From Frankiales bacterium (lineage in GTDB: Bacteria; Actinomycetota; Actinomycetes; Mycobacteriales; SCTD01), in contig JAOPVD010000059.1 in NCBI GenBank assembly GCA_025966295.1, forward strand, positions 1-22,893: 22,893 nt of DNA, read 5' to 3'. The translations under genes were made by a program, and so were the position numbers. The notes below the pieces were generated by a model. The model did no database searches. It saw nothing but the letters and a program-made list of their open reading frames with translations, and had not been told where the DNA came from. Of this stretch, positions 1-6,622 are shown piece after piece. Numbering within the stretch: the first letter of the stretch is position 1; each line of letters opens with the position of its first letter.

Positions 1-547
1 TGAGCGACGAGCCGGTGCCGCCCTGGCTGAACGCGGTCGCGTGCGGCCGGCCGGCCAGCAGCGTGTACGACGTCATCGGCAGCCGCGGCATCTCGTCCGT
101 GCCGCCGCGCGGCACCGTGATGTCCAGGACCAGCTCGCCGTCCATCGTCAGCACCCAGCGCGAGGTCGACGCGGTCTGCGTCACGTCGATCCGCTGGACC
201 GACTTCGGGAAGCCCCAGATCTGGTTGCCGGCCGCGCAGGTCAGCTCCTGGTCCACCGGCAGGTGCGTGATGAAGTTGCCGTCCTCGCCGCCACCGGCCG
301 GCCGGACGAACAAGATGGTGCCGACCTCGCGGTAGGCACCGAGGTCGTTGTCGCGGTAGTCGACCAGTGCGATCGCGGCCTGCGCCCGGCCGGGCGCCGA
401 CTCGATCACCTCGAAGGCAGCGGGGGCGAGCGCCTGCGCGGCGGCGAGGTCGACGTCGAAGATGACGGTCCCCGCGGAGGCGTCGCGCACCTCCACCGGC
501 ATCGTCACGGTCTGGCCCAGGATGTTGTGGCTCGTCATGCCGAGCAT
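1..547 (-). CDS. Acetoacetate decarboxylase family protein (partial, 3' end outside window)
   Basis: The minus-strand frame from the ATG at 547 stays open to the left edge, giving 182 visible residues and no stop. The diagnostic stretch is QIWGFPKSVQRID at about residues 109-121. It matches the G-F/Y-P-K signature of the acetoacetate decarboxylase (ADC) superfamily, in which the lysine (K115 from this start) forms a Schiff base with the substrate. The upstream NFITHLPVDQE segment also fits the family. ADC proper decarboxylates acetoacetate, but many actinobacterial homologues are uncharacterised and may act on other keto acids, so the substrate is unknown. The frame also has an ATG at 538; neither start has a strong Shine-Dalgarno sequence. 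The gene begins 31 bases after the stop of the GH5 hydrolase and is probably cotranscribed with it. Family assignment is good; the specific activity is inference. Confidence 0.8.
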   Translation of the reverse strand, partial: MLGMTSHNILGQTVTMPVEVRDASAGTVIFDVDLAAAQALAPAAFEVIESAPGRAQAAIALVDYRDNDLGAYREVGTILFVRPAGGGEDGNFITHLPVDQELTCAAGNQIWGFPKSVQRIDVTQTASTSRWVLTMDGELVLDITVPRGGTDEMPRLPMTSYTLLAGRPHATAFSQGGTGSSL

Positions 548-578
548 GAGAACACGTTCCAGTTCAGGAGGAAAGACC

Positions 579-2012
579 TCAGCGCCTGGTGACGGTCAGC
601 GTCACGGCGCCGGCGCGGGCGGCCTCGAGCAGCAGGAGCTGCGCCCCGGGCCGGGAGACGACCCGCGCGCCGGACACCTGCACCCGGTAGCCGCGCGGGT
701 AGTGCCGGGTCGGCAGCCAGACCTCGGTGCGGCCGGCCCGCGGCTGCGCGGTGTAGGTCAAGGTGAAGGACCGGCTGGCCGGGTCGAAGCGCATCGCGGT
801 CGGCAGCCCGCCCACCGCCCGCGCGTACGGCCGCACCAGCACGTCGGCCTTGGCCTGCTTGAGGGTCCGCAGGTCGGCGTCGTCGCGGAACAGCCCCTGC
901 CCGCCGGAGTCCTGCGACTCGGTGGTCGGGTCGTCCCACTCCTTGTAGTGCCAGTACTGCCAACCGGTGAGGTGCTCGTCGGCCAGTCCGGCCACGCGGG
1001 CCACATCCGGCAGGTCGTCCGAGGCGCCGTACTCGGTGAGCAGGGTGGCCCAGCCCTTCTGCGTGCCGATGCTGTCGGCGTTGTCGAAGACGAGCTCGCC
1101 CTGCGGGCCGCACTCCGGCCCGGCCTTGCCGCCGCTGGCGTGGATCAGCCCGGCGGTCGTGCAGTACTGGTGGAAGGACAGGCCCAGCTGCGGGTCCTGC
1201 AGCCCGAGGTGGGTCTGCGCGCCGTCGTTGAACAGCACGTGCGGCTCCACCCAGACGATCCGCTGGCGGTCCACCGACCGGATCGCGCGCAGCACCTTGT
1301 CGTAGACGGGCTGCAGGGTGCGGGTGTCGAAGACGGGGCAGCCGACCGGGTTGGCGCAGCTCGCCACCTGCGTGCCCGGCCACGGCTCGTTGAGCAGGTC
1401 GTAGCCCAGCACGTACGACGTGTTCTTGAAGCGGGCCGCGACGGCCTTCCAGGCCTGCGCGTACAGGTCGACGACACCGTCGACGTTGGCGTAGAAGTTG
1501 TCGAACGCGCGGCTCGTCGCCGGCTGGAAGTAGTTGCCGGGGAAGCCCGCGTCGACCGGCATCGGCAGGCCGTCGTCGTGCACCGCCCAGGCCGGGAAGC
1601 CCTCGCCGGAGAACTTCTCGCTGTACAGGTCCTGGTGGAAGTCGAGCAGCACCCACACCTCGCGGGCGGCGAGCAGGTCGACGACCCGGGCGATCCGGTC
1701 GAGGTAGCGCTGGTCCACCACGGCCCGCTGCGGCATGACGCCGGCGAAGATGACGCCCAGCCGCACGGTGTTGAAGCCCTGCGCCACGACCCAGTCGGCG
1801 TCGGCGGCGGTGAAGCCGGCGGCGGTCGCCGGCGGAACGTACGGCGCCCGCTTCCAGACCGCGTTGACCCCGTGCAGCAGCACCACCCGGCCCTGCCCGT
1901 CGACGAGGAACCGGCCCTCCCGGTGCAGCACCGCCGGGCCGGCCGCCGCACCGGACGACGTCGGCGCGGTGAGCGCGGTGAGCAGCAGAGCCAGCACGAG
2001 CAGACGTCGCAT
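579..2012 (-). CDS. Secreted endoglycoceramidase-like glycoside hydrolase, GH5 family
   Basis: The product has 477 residues. It starts with a Sec-type signal peptide: MRR, a hydrophobic core at 4-16, then a small-residue region ending near 24. A GH5 (beta/alpha)8 barrel follows. YDLLNEPWPG at about 204-213 supplies the acid/base Glu209, and LLTEYGASDD at about 324-333 supplies the nucleophile Glu327. NEPWPG and TE(Y/F)GA are hallmarks of the endoglycoceramidase branch known from Rhodococcus, which releases intact oligosaccharide from the ceramide of glycosphingolipids. The last ~80 residues look like the C-terminal beta-sandwich of that family. The true substrate could be another glycolipid or steryl glycoside. 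Its ATG follows a run of G with almost no spacing, so the ribosome-binding site is poor. It is divergent from the ABC operon across a 71-bp region carrying a palindrome, and lies upstream of the ADC-like gene. Confidence 0.86.
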   Translation of the reverse strand: MRRLLVLALLLTALTAPTSSGAAAGPAVLHREGRFLVDGQGRVVLLHGVNAVWKRAPYVPPATAAGFTAADADWVVAQGFNTVRLGVIFAGVMPQRAVVDQRYLDRIARVVDLLAAREVWVLLDFHQDLYSEKFSGEGFPAWAVHDDGLPMPVDAGFPGNYFQPATSRAFDNFYANVDGVVDLYAQAWKAVAARFKNTSYVLGYDLLNEPWPGTQVASCANPVGCPVFDTRTLQPVYDKVLRAIRSVDRQRIVWVEPHVLFNDGAQTHLGLQDPQLGLSFHQYCTTAGLIHASGGKAGPECGPQGELVFDNADSIGTQKGWATLLTEYGASDDLPDVARVAGLADEHLTGWQYWHYKEWDDPTTESQDSGGQGLFRDDADLRTLKQAKADVLVRPYARAVGGLPTAMRFDPASRSFTLTYTAQPRAGRTEVWLPTRHYPRGYRVQVSGARVVSRPGAQLLLLEAARAGAVTLTVTRR

Positions 2013-2042
2013 CCCCCCAGGTTCGCCGCCGGCACCGCAATC

Positions 2043-2068
2043 CCTGTTGACCGGAGGAACTCAACAGG
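2043..2068. promoter_or_regulatory. Perfect inverted repeat, candidate TetR operator
   Basis: CCTGTTGA at 2043-2050 and TCAACAGG at 2061-2068 are exact reverse complements separated by 10 bases. The repeat sits in the middle of the only intergenic space between the divergent GH5 gene and the ABC operon, and overlaps the promoter-like element at 2047-2076. TetR-family repressors commonly bind palindromes of this size next to their own operon, and a TetR gene is the third gene of the operon. The repeat is seen directly; the operator role is inferred. Confidence 0.6.
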
Positions 2069-2076
2069 CGTAGAAC
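2047..2076 (+). promoter_or_regulatory. Candidate promoter giving a leaderless ABC-operon transcript
   Basis: TTGACC at 2047-2052 and TAGAAC at 2071-2076 resemble sigma-70-type -35 and -10 boxes with an 18-base spacer. The -10 box ends 7 bases before the ATG at 2084, so transcription would begin at or next to the start codon. No Shine-Dalgarno sequence precedes that ATG, which fits leaderless translation, common in actinobacteria. The inverted repeat 2043-2068 covers the -35 box and most of the spacer, an ideal place for repression. Confidence 0.5.
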
Positions 2077-2083
2077 TCCTGCT

Positions 2084-2791
2084 ATGGCGACGTCGGTCGA
2101 GGTACGCGACCTGGTGGTCGAGCGCGGCGGGCAGCAGGTGCTGCACGGGCTGGGGTTCACGCTGCACCCCGGCGAGATCACCGGCCTGCTGGGCCCCAGC
2201 GGCTGCGGCAAGACGACCCTGATGCGGGCGCTGGTCGGCGTGCAGGCCGGGGTGCGCGGCAGGGTCACGGTGCTCGGGCTGCCGGCCGGCAGCCCGGCGC
2301 TGCGGCGCCGGGTCGGCTACGTGACCCAGGCGCCGGCCGTCTACACCGACCTGTCGGTCGCCGAGAACCTGCAGTACTTCGCCGCCGTCGTGGACGCCGT
2401 CCCGGACCGGGTCGCGGCGGTGCTCGAGCAGGTGGCCCTGGCCGACCGCCCCGGCCAGCTCGTGCAGACGCTGTCCGGCGGCGAGCGGGCCCGGGTCTCG
2501 CTGGCCACCGCGCTGCTGGCGACGCCGGAGCTGCTCGTCCTCGACGAGCCGACGGTCGGGCTGGACCCGGTGCTGCGCCGCGACCTGTGGGTGCTGTTCC
2601 GGCAGCTGGCCGACGCCGGCGCCACGCTGCTGGTCAGCAGCCACGTGATGGACGAGGCGGTCCGCTGCGACCGGCTGCTGCTCATGCGCGAGGGCCGGTT
2701 CGTCGCCGACGCCACCCCGCAGGGGCTGCTGGAGAAGACCGGCGCCGCCGACATCGAGGGCGCCTTCCTCGTGCTGGCGGAGGCGGCATGA
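2084..2791 (+). CDS. ABC transporter ATP-binding protein
   Basis: A 235-residue nucleotide-binding subunit with every catalytic motif intact: Walker A GPSGCGKTT (37-45, Lys43), a Q-loop glutamine near 82, signature LSGGE (130-134), Walker B LLVLD followed by Glu155, and switch His187. The subfamily is that of ABC-2 exporters (CcmA/DrrA-like), in which the ATPase powers export by a separate membrane subunit. The stop codon overlaps the start of the permease in an ATGA (2788-2791), so translation is probably coupled. Start choice: ATG 2084 is the first in-frame start after the divergent region and lies 7 bases after a -10-like box, suggesting a leaderless mRNA. The cargo cannot be told from sequence; the linked TetR suggests export of a compound that the regulator senses, perhaps a drug or lipid. 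Confidence 0.93.
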   Translation: MATSVEVRDLVVERGGQQVLHGLGFTLHPGEITGLLGPSGCGKTTLMRALVGVQAGVRGRVTVLGLPAGSPALRRRVGYVTQAPAVYTDLSVAENLQYFAAVVDAVPDRVAAVLEQVALADRPGQLVQTLSGGERARVSLATALLATPELLVLDEPTVGLDPVLRRDLWVLFRQLADAGATLLVSSHVMDEAVRCDRLLLMREGRFVADATPQGLLEKTGAADIEGAFLVLAEAA

Positions 2792-3525
2792 ACGCCCGCC
2801 GGACGCTCGCCACCGCCCGCCGGGTGCTGACCCAGCTGCGCCGCGACCACCGCACGCTGGCGCTGCTGCTGGTGGTGCCGCTGCTGCTGCTGACCCTGCT
2901 GCGCTACGTCTACGACGCCCAGCCGACCGTCTTCGACCAGGTCGGCGGGCCGCTGCTCGCGCTGTTCCCGTTCATCACGATGTTCCTGGTGACCTCGGTG
3001 GCGATGCTGCGCGAGCGCACCTCCGGGACCCTCGAGCGGTTGCTCACCACGCCGCTCGCCAAGCCCGACCTGCTGTTCGGCTACGCGCTCGCCTTCGGGG
3101 CGGTCGCGGTCGTGCAGACCACCCTGGCCTCGGCCGTGGCGCTCGGGCCGCTCGGGCTCAACCTGGCCGCCTCCCCCGCCCTCGTGGTGCTGCTCGCCGT
3201 CCTCGACGCGCTGCTCGGGATGGCGCTCGGGCTGTTCACCAGCGCGTTCGCCCGCACCGAGTTCCAGGCCGTGCAGTTCCTGCCCGCCTTCGTGCTGCCG
3301 CAGCTGCTGCTGTGCGGGCTGTTCGCGCCGCGCGACACCATGGCGGCCCCGCTGCAGTGGCTGTCGGACGTCTTCCCGCTCACCTACGCCGTCGACGGCA
3401 TGCAGCGGCTGGCCGCCTCCACGGCGGTCACCGGCGACCTGCTGCGCGACCTGCTGGTCGTGGCCGGCGCCTCGGTGCTGGCGCTCGGCCTCGGCGCCGC
3501 CACGCTGCGCCGGCAGACCGCGTGA
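2788..3525 (+). CDS. ABC-2 type transporter permease
   Basis: A 245-residue integral membrane protein with about six hydrophobic segments (roughly 24-40, 53-73, 98-120, 129-152, 166-180 and 220-238). The ABC-2 family sequence MLRERTSGTLERLLTTPL at about 73-90 forms the cytosolic coupling region after the second membrane span; this R-E-R-x-x-G-T-L-E-R-L pattern is typical. It partners the ATPase upstream, with which it shares a 4-base ATGA overlap, and overlaps the TetR gene downstream through a GTGA (3522-3525). Probably a half-transporter acting as a dimer with two ATPase subunits. Substrate unknown. Confidence 0.92.
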   Translation: MNARRTLATARRVLTQLRRDHRTLALLLVVPLLLLTLLRYVYDAQPTVFDQVGGPLLALFPFITMFLVTSVAMLRERTSGTLERLLTTPLAKPDLLFGYALAFGAVAVVQTTLASAVALGPLGLNLAASPALVVLLAVLDALLGMALGLFTSAFARTEFQAVQFLPAFVLPQLLLCGLFAPRDTMAAPLQWLSDVFPLTYAVDGMQRLAASTAVTGDLLRDLLVVAGASVLALGLGAATLRRQTA

Positions 3526-4106
3526 CCCGGGCGGGGAGGCGGCCCGGCGACAGCGGCACCCGGGACGCGATCCTGGCCGCCGCCAAGCAGGCCTTCGGCA
3601 GCAAGGGGTACGGCGCCACGTCGGTGCGCGCGGTTGCCCGGACCGCCGGCGTCGACCCGTCCCTGGTGCTGCACTTCTTCGGCAGCAAGGACGGGCTGTT
3701 CGAGGCCGCCCTGGAGCTGCCGCTGGACCCGGCGGCCGTCGTGGCCGGCCTGCTGGCGGGCGGCGTGGACGGCCTCGGCGAGCGGGTGGTGCGCACCTTC
3801 CTCGGGGTGTGGGACGCGACCCCCGGCCAGGGCCCGATGCTCGCGATGCTGCGCAGCGCGGTGTCGCACGAGGACTCCGCGGCCATGCTGCGCGAGCTGC
3901 TGCTGCGCGTCATCCTGCGGCCGCTGGCGCTCGGCGCCGGCGCCGACCACCCCGACCTGCGGGCCGCGCTGCTCGCCTCCCAGGTCGTCGGGCTGGCCCT
4001 CACCCGGTACGTGCTGCGGTTCGAGCCGGTCGCCTCCGCCGACGCCGACACCCTCGCGCCGCTGCTCGGGCCGACGCTGCAGCGCTACCTCACCGGCGCG
4101 CTGTAG
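3522..4106 (+). CDS. TetR family transcriptional regulator
   Basis: A 194-residue protein. The N-terminal helix (GTRDAILAAAKQAFGSKGY, 12-30) and helix-turn-helix (TSVRAVARTAGVDPSLVLHF, about 33-52) form a typical TetR DNA-binding domain, followed by FGSKDGLFEAAL. The C-terminal ligand-binding part resembles the common actinobacterial TetR C-terminal domain. The start is the GTG at 3522, which overlaps the permease stop in a GTGA; upstream extension of the frame runs inside the permease gene and is not credible. As last gene of the operon it would report on and repress its own transporter, most simply through the palindrome at 2043-2068. It may also control the divergent GH5/ADC genes. The effector is unknown. 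Confidence 0.92.
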   Translation: MTRAGRRPGDSGTRDAILAAAKQAFGSKGYGATSVRAVARTAGVDPSLVLHFFGSKDGLFEAALELPLDPAAVVAGLLAGGVDGLGERVVRTFLGVWDATPGQGPMLAMLRSAVSHEDSAAMLRELLLRVILRPLALGAGADHPDLRAALLASQVVGLALTRYVLRFEPVASADADTLAPLLGPTLQRYLTGAL

Positions 4107-4231
4107 CCCGCCACGCCGGTCCGGATCGGCCTAAAAGCCCCAGGTCGAGCGCACCGAGACCGTACCGTTGCCTGCGAGGCGCAACCTGCGCACCTCGACG
4201 GGCGTCTTCAGACGTGACAAGCCCGCCACGC

Positions 4232-4237
4232 AAGGAG
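4232..4237 (+). promoter_or_regulatory. Shine-Dalgarno sequence deciding the L,D-transpeptidase start
   Basis: AAGGAG lies 5 bases before the GTG at 4243. An in-frame ATG at 4168 has no such site, and using it would add 25 charged residues in front of the signal peptide. The ribosome-binding site therefore favours GTG 4243. Confidence 0.75.
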
Positions 4238-4242
4238 ACACC

Positions 4243-5217
4243 GTGCACCGCAAGCCGCTCGCCGTCGGCGCCCTGGCGCTGGCCCTGCTGACCTCCGCCT
4301 GCAACGACGGCAACCCGACGGCCACCGTGCACGTCCCGCCCGGCACCCAGGCCCCCGCGACCGAGCCGACCAGCCCGGTGGTGGTGCCCACCACAGCGGC
4401 GCCCAGCCCGACCGCGAGCCCGAAGCCCAAGCCCAAGCCGCCGACGTACGACGTCAAGGCGGTGCAGACGCGGCTGACCGCCCTGAACTACTACGTCGGC
4501 GCCGTCGACGGCGAACCAGGCGGGCAGCTGCGGAGCGCCGTGATGGCCTTCCAGAAGGTCAACGGCCTCGGCGCCGATGGCAGCGTCGGCCCGAAGACCC
4601 TGGCCGCCCTCAAGGCGCCAGCCACGCCGATGCTGCGCGGCACCGGCGGCGGCACCCGCGTCGAGGTCGACCTCACCAAGCAGGTGCTCTACGTCGTCAA
4701 GGACGGCGCCATCGCCCGGATCCTGCCGGTGAGCTCCGGCAGCGGCGAGCGCTACCTCACCAAGCGGGGCAACCGCGCGACCGCGCTGTCGCCGGTCGGC
4801 TACTACAAGGTCCAGCGCCGCATCCTCGGCGAGCGGCACGCCGACCTCGGCACCCTCTACGACCCGCAGTACTTCTACAAGGGCTGGGCCATCCACGGCT
4901 CCAACAGCGTGCCGGCCTACCCCGCCAGCCACGGCTGCATCCGGGTGACCCGGACCGACGCGAAGTACCTGCTCCGCGAGATCGGGGTCGGCACCGCGGT
5001 CTACGTCTACGGCGGCCGGCACGTCTTCACCGCCGGCTCCAGCGCGCCCGGCACCGACGACCCGGGCGGCGACACCGAAGCGAAGCCGACGCCGACCGCG
5101 ACGGCCACGCCGAAGCCCACCGCCAGCCCCAAGCCGACGGCGACGGCGACGCCGTCCGCCAGCCCGGCACCGACCGCGTCGGCCACCCCGCAGGTCAGCT
5201 CTCGAGGTTCGTCATGA
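4243..5217 (+). CDS. Lipoprotein L,D-transpeptidase with peptidoglycan-binding domain
   Basis: The product has 324 residues. The signal peptide ends in a lipobox LTSAC (lipidated Cys20), so it should be anchored on the outer face of the membrane. Then come a Pro/Thr/Lys-rich linker (about 31-67), a peptidoglycan-binding type 1 domain (about 70-124, with AVQTRL and GSVGPKTLAAL) and a YkuD catalytic domain (about 139-257). The active-site motif is HG at 218-219 and SHGCIRV at 229-235, with catalytic Cys232 and His230. L,D-transpeptidases form 3-3 cross-links in the cell wall or attach proteins to it. The last ~45 residues are a repetitive Lys/Pro/Thr/Ala tail, unusual beyond the catalytic domain. 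The 3' end overlaps the convergent aldehyde dehydrogenase gene by 23 bases. The 136 bases upstream (4107-4242) show no promoter I would defend. Confidence 0.93.
   Translation: MHRKPLAVGALALALLTSACNDGNPTATVHVPPGTQAPATEPTSPVVVPTTAAPSPTASPKPKPKPPTYDVKAVQTRLTALNYYVGAVDGEPGGQLRSAVMAFQKVNGLGADGSVGPKTLAALKAPATPMLRGTGGGTRVEVDLTKQVLYVVKDGAIARILPVSSGSGERYLTKRGNRATALSPVGYYKVQRRILGERHADLGTLYDPQYFYKGWAIHGSNSVPAYPASHGCIRVTRTDAKYLLREIGVGTAVYVYGGRHVFTAGSSAPGTDDPGGDTEAKPTPTATATPKPTASPKPTATATPSASPAPTASATPQVSSRGSS
5083..5190 (+). repeat. Low-complexity Pro/Thr/Ala/Lys-coding repeat
   Basis: Imperfect short units coding KPT, ATP, ASP and PTATATP make up the C-terminal tail (residues about 281-316) of the L,D-transpeptidase. 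A similar composition occurs in the N-terminal linker (4333-4443). Such tails are usually extended and may thread into or span the wall. At DNA level the units are degenerate, so length changes by slippage are possible but not shown. Confidence 0.7.
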
Positions 5218-6622
5218 CGTGCTTGACCCGGGTGTAGTCCTCGAAGCCGTAGACCGACAGGTCCTTGCCGTAGCCGGACTGGCCGAAGCCGCCGTGCGGC
5301 ATCTCGGCCACCAGCGGGATGTGCGTGTTGATCCAGACGCACCCGAAGTCCAGGCCCCTGGCCATCCGCATCGCCCGGCCGTGGTCCCTGGTCCAGACGC
5401 TGGAGGCCAGGCCGTAGTCGCTGTCGTTGGCCCAGCGCAGCGCCTCGTCCTCGTCGCTGAACCGCTGCACCGTGATGACCGGCCCGAACACCTCGCCCTG
5501 GACGATCTCGTCGTCCTGCCGCAGGCCGCTGACGACGGTGGGCTCGTGGAAGTAGCCGCTGCCGCCGATCCGGCCGCCACCGGTCTCGACCGAGGCGTGC
5601 CCGGGCAGCCGGTCGAGGAAGCCGCTCACCCGGGCCAGCTGCCGGGCGTTGTTGAGCGGGCCGTAGAGCACGTCCTCGTCGTCCGGCATCCCGGTCCGGG
5701 TGTCGGTCGCAGCCGCGGTGAGGGCGGCGAGGAAGTCGTCGTGCACCCGCGGCCCGGCGAGCACCCGGGTGGCGGCGGTGCAGTCCTGGCCGGCGTTGAA
5801 GTACCCGGCCTCCGCGATGGCCGCGGCGGCCGCCGCCACGTCCGCGTCGTCGAACACGAGCACCGGCGCGTTGCCGCCCAGCTCCAGGTGCACCCGCTTG
5901 AGGCTGCGGCTGGCTGACTCCGCGACCGCCTTCCCGGCCACCACCGAGCCGGTGATGGACACCATCGCCGGTACGTCGTCGTCGATGAGGAGGGCGCCGG
6001 TGCTGCGGTCGCCGCAGAGCACGTTGAGCACGCCGGGCGGGAAGAACTCGGCCCCGATCTCGGCGAGCATCGCGGTCGTGACCGGGGTGGTGTCGCTGGG
6101 CTTGAGGACGACCGTGTTGCCGGCGGCCAGCGCGGGGGCCAGCTTCCAGACCGCCATCATCATCGGGTAGTTCCAGGGCGTCACCTGGGCGCAGACCCCG
6201 ACCGGCTCGCGGCGCACGAAGCTGGTGTGGCCGGCCTGGTACTCCCCGGCCGAGCGGCCCTCGAGCAGCCGCGCCGCGCCGGCGAAGAACCGGATCTGGT
6301 CGACCATGGGCGGGACTTCCTCGCTCCTGGTCAGGCCCAGTGGCTTGCCGGTGTTCCGGCTCTCCGCGGCCACCAGCTGCTCGGCCTGGCTCTCGACCGC
6401 GTCGGCGAAGCGCAGCAGCGCGCGCTGGCGCGCGGCCGGCGTCGTGTCGCGCCAGGCCCCGACCGCCGCCGCGGCGGCGGCGGTGGCGGCCGCGACGTCC
6501 TGTTTGCCCGACAGCGGTGCGGTGCCGTAGACCTGCCCGGTCGTCGGGTCGACCAGGTCGGTGGTCTGGCCGTCGGCGGCGTCGCGGTGCGCGCCGTTCA
6601 CGAAGTTCCGGACGGTGGTCAC
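5195..6622 (-). CDS. Aldehyde dehydrogenase, gamma-aminobutyraldehyde dehydrogenase-like
   Basis: A 475-residue NAD(P)-dependent aldehyde dehydrogenase. Visible motifs are TPWNYP (oxyanion Asn at about 151), KPSDTTP (cofactor binding), LELGGNAP (general base Glu, about 247) and NAGQDCTAATR (nucleophile Cys, about 281). The C-terminal run from WINTHIPLVAEMPHGG through QSGYGKDLSVYGFEDYT to RVKHVM closely matches PatD/YdcW gamma-aminobutyraldehyde dehydrogenase, which makes GABA in putrescine breakdown, and the length is the same. The start is GTG 6622, overlapping the aminotransferase stop in a GTGA and preceded by GGAG at a 6-base spacing; a TTG at 6634 is less likely. It is last in the permease-aminotransferase-dehydrogenase operon and oxidises the aldehyde the aminotransferase would produce. 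Its end overlaps the convergent transpeptidase gene at 5195-5217. Confidence 0.9.
   Translation of the reverse strand: MTTVRNFVNGAHRDAADGQTTDLVDPTTGQVYGTAPLSGKQDVAAATAAAAAAVGAWRDTTPAARQRALLRFADAVESQAEQLVAAESRNTGKPLGLTRSEEVPPMVDQIRFFAGAARLLEGRSAGEYQAGHTSFVRREPVGVCAQVTPWNYPMMMAVWKLAPALAAGNTVVLKPSDTTPVTTAMLAEIGAEFFPPGVLNVLCGDRSTGALLIDDDVPAMVSITGSVVAGKAVAESASRSLKRVHLELGGNAPVLVFDDADVAAAAAAIAEAGYFNAGQDCTAATRVLAGPRVHDDFLAALTAAATDTRTGMPDDEDVLYGPLNNARQLARVSGFLDRLPGHASVETGGGRIGGSGYFHEPTVVSGLRQDDEIVQGEVFGPVITVQRFSDEDEALRWANDSDYGLASSVWTRDHGRAMRMARGLDFGCVWINTHIPLVAEMPHGGFGQSGYGKDLSVYGFEDYTRVKHVMTNLES

Noticed and set aside
462..2222. Long plus-strand and second minus-strand open frames over the GH5 gene
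   Set aside because: The 579-2012 minus-strand frame has a signal peptide and both GH5 catalytic glutamates; the others have only low-complexity translations.
4113..4142. Possible terminator after the TetR gene (GGC-CTAAAA-GCC)
   Set aside because: The stem is only three base pairs with no T run; too weak to call.
4194..4212. Short inverted repeats (such as GCCT-GCG-AGGC) upstream of the L,D-transpeptidase
   Set aside because: Stems of four to five bases are expected by chance at this base composition.
4168..4242. N-terminal extension of the L,D-transpeptidase from ATG 4168
   Set aside because: It would bury the lipoprotein signal peptide behind about 25 mostly polar residues, and no ribosome-binding site precedes it. 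AAGGAG precedes GTG 4243.
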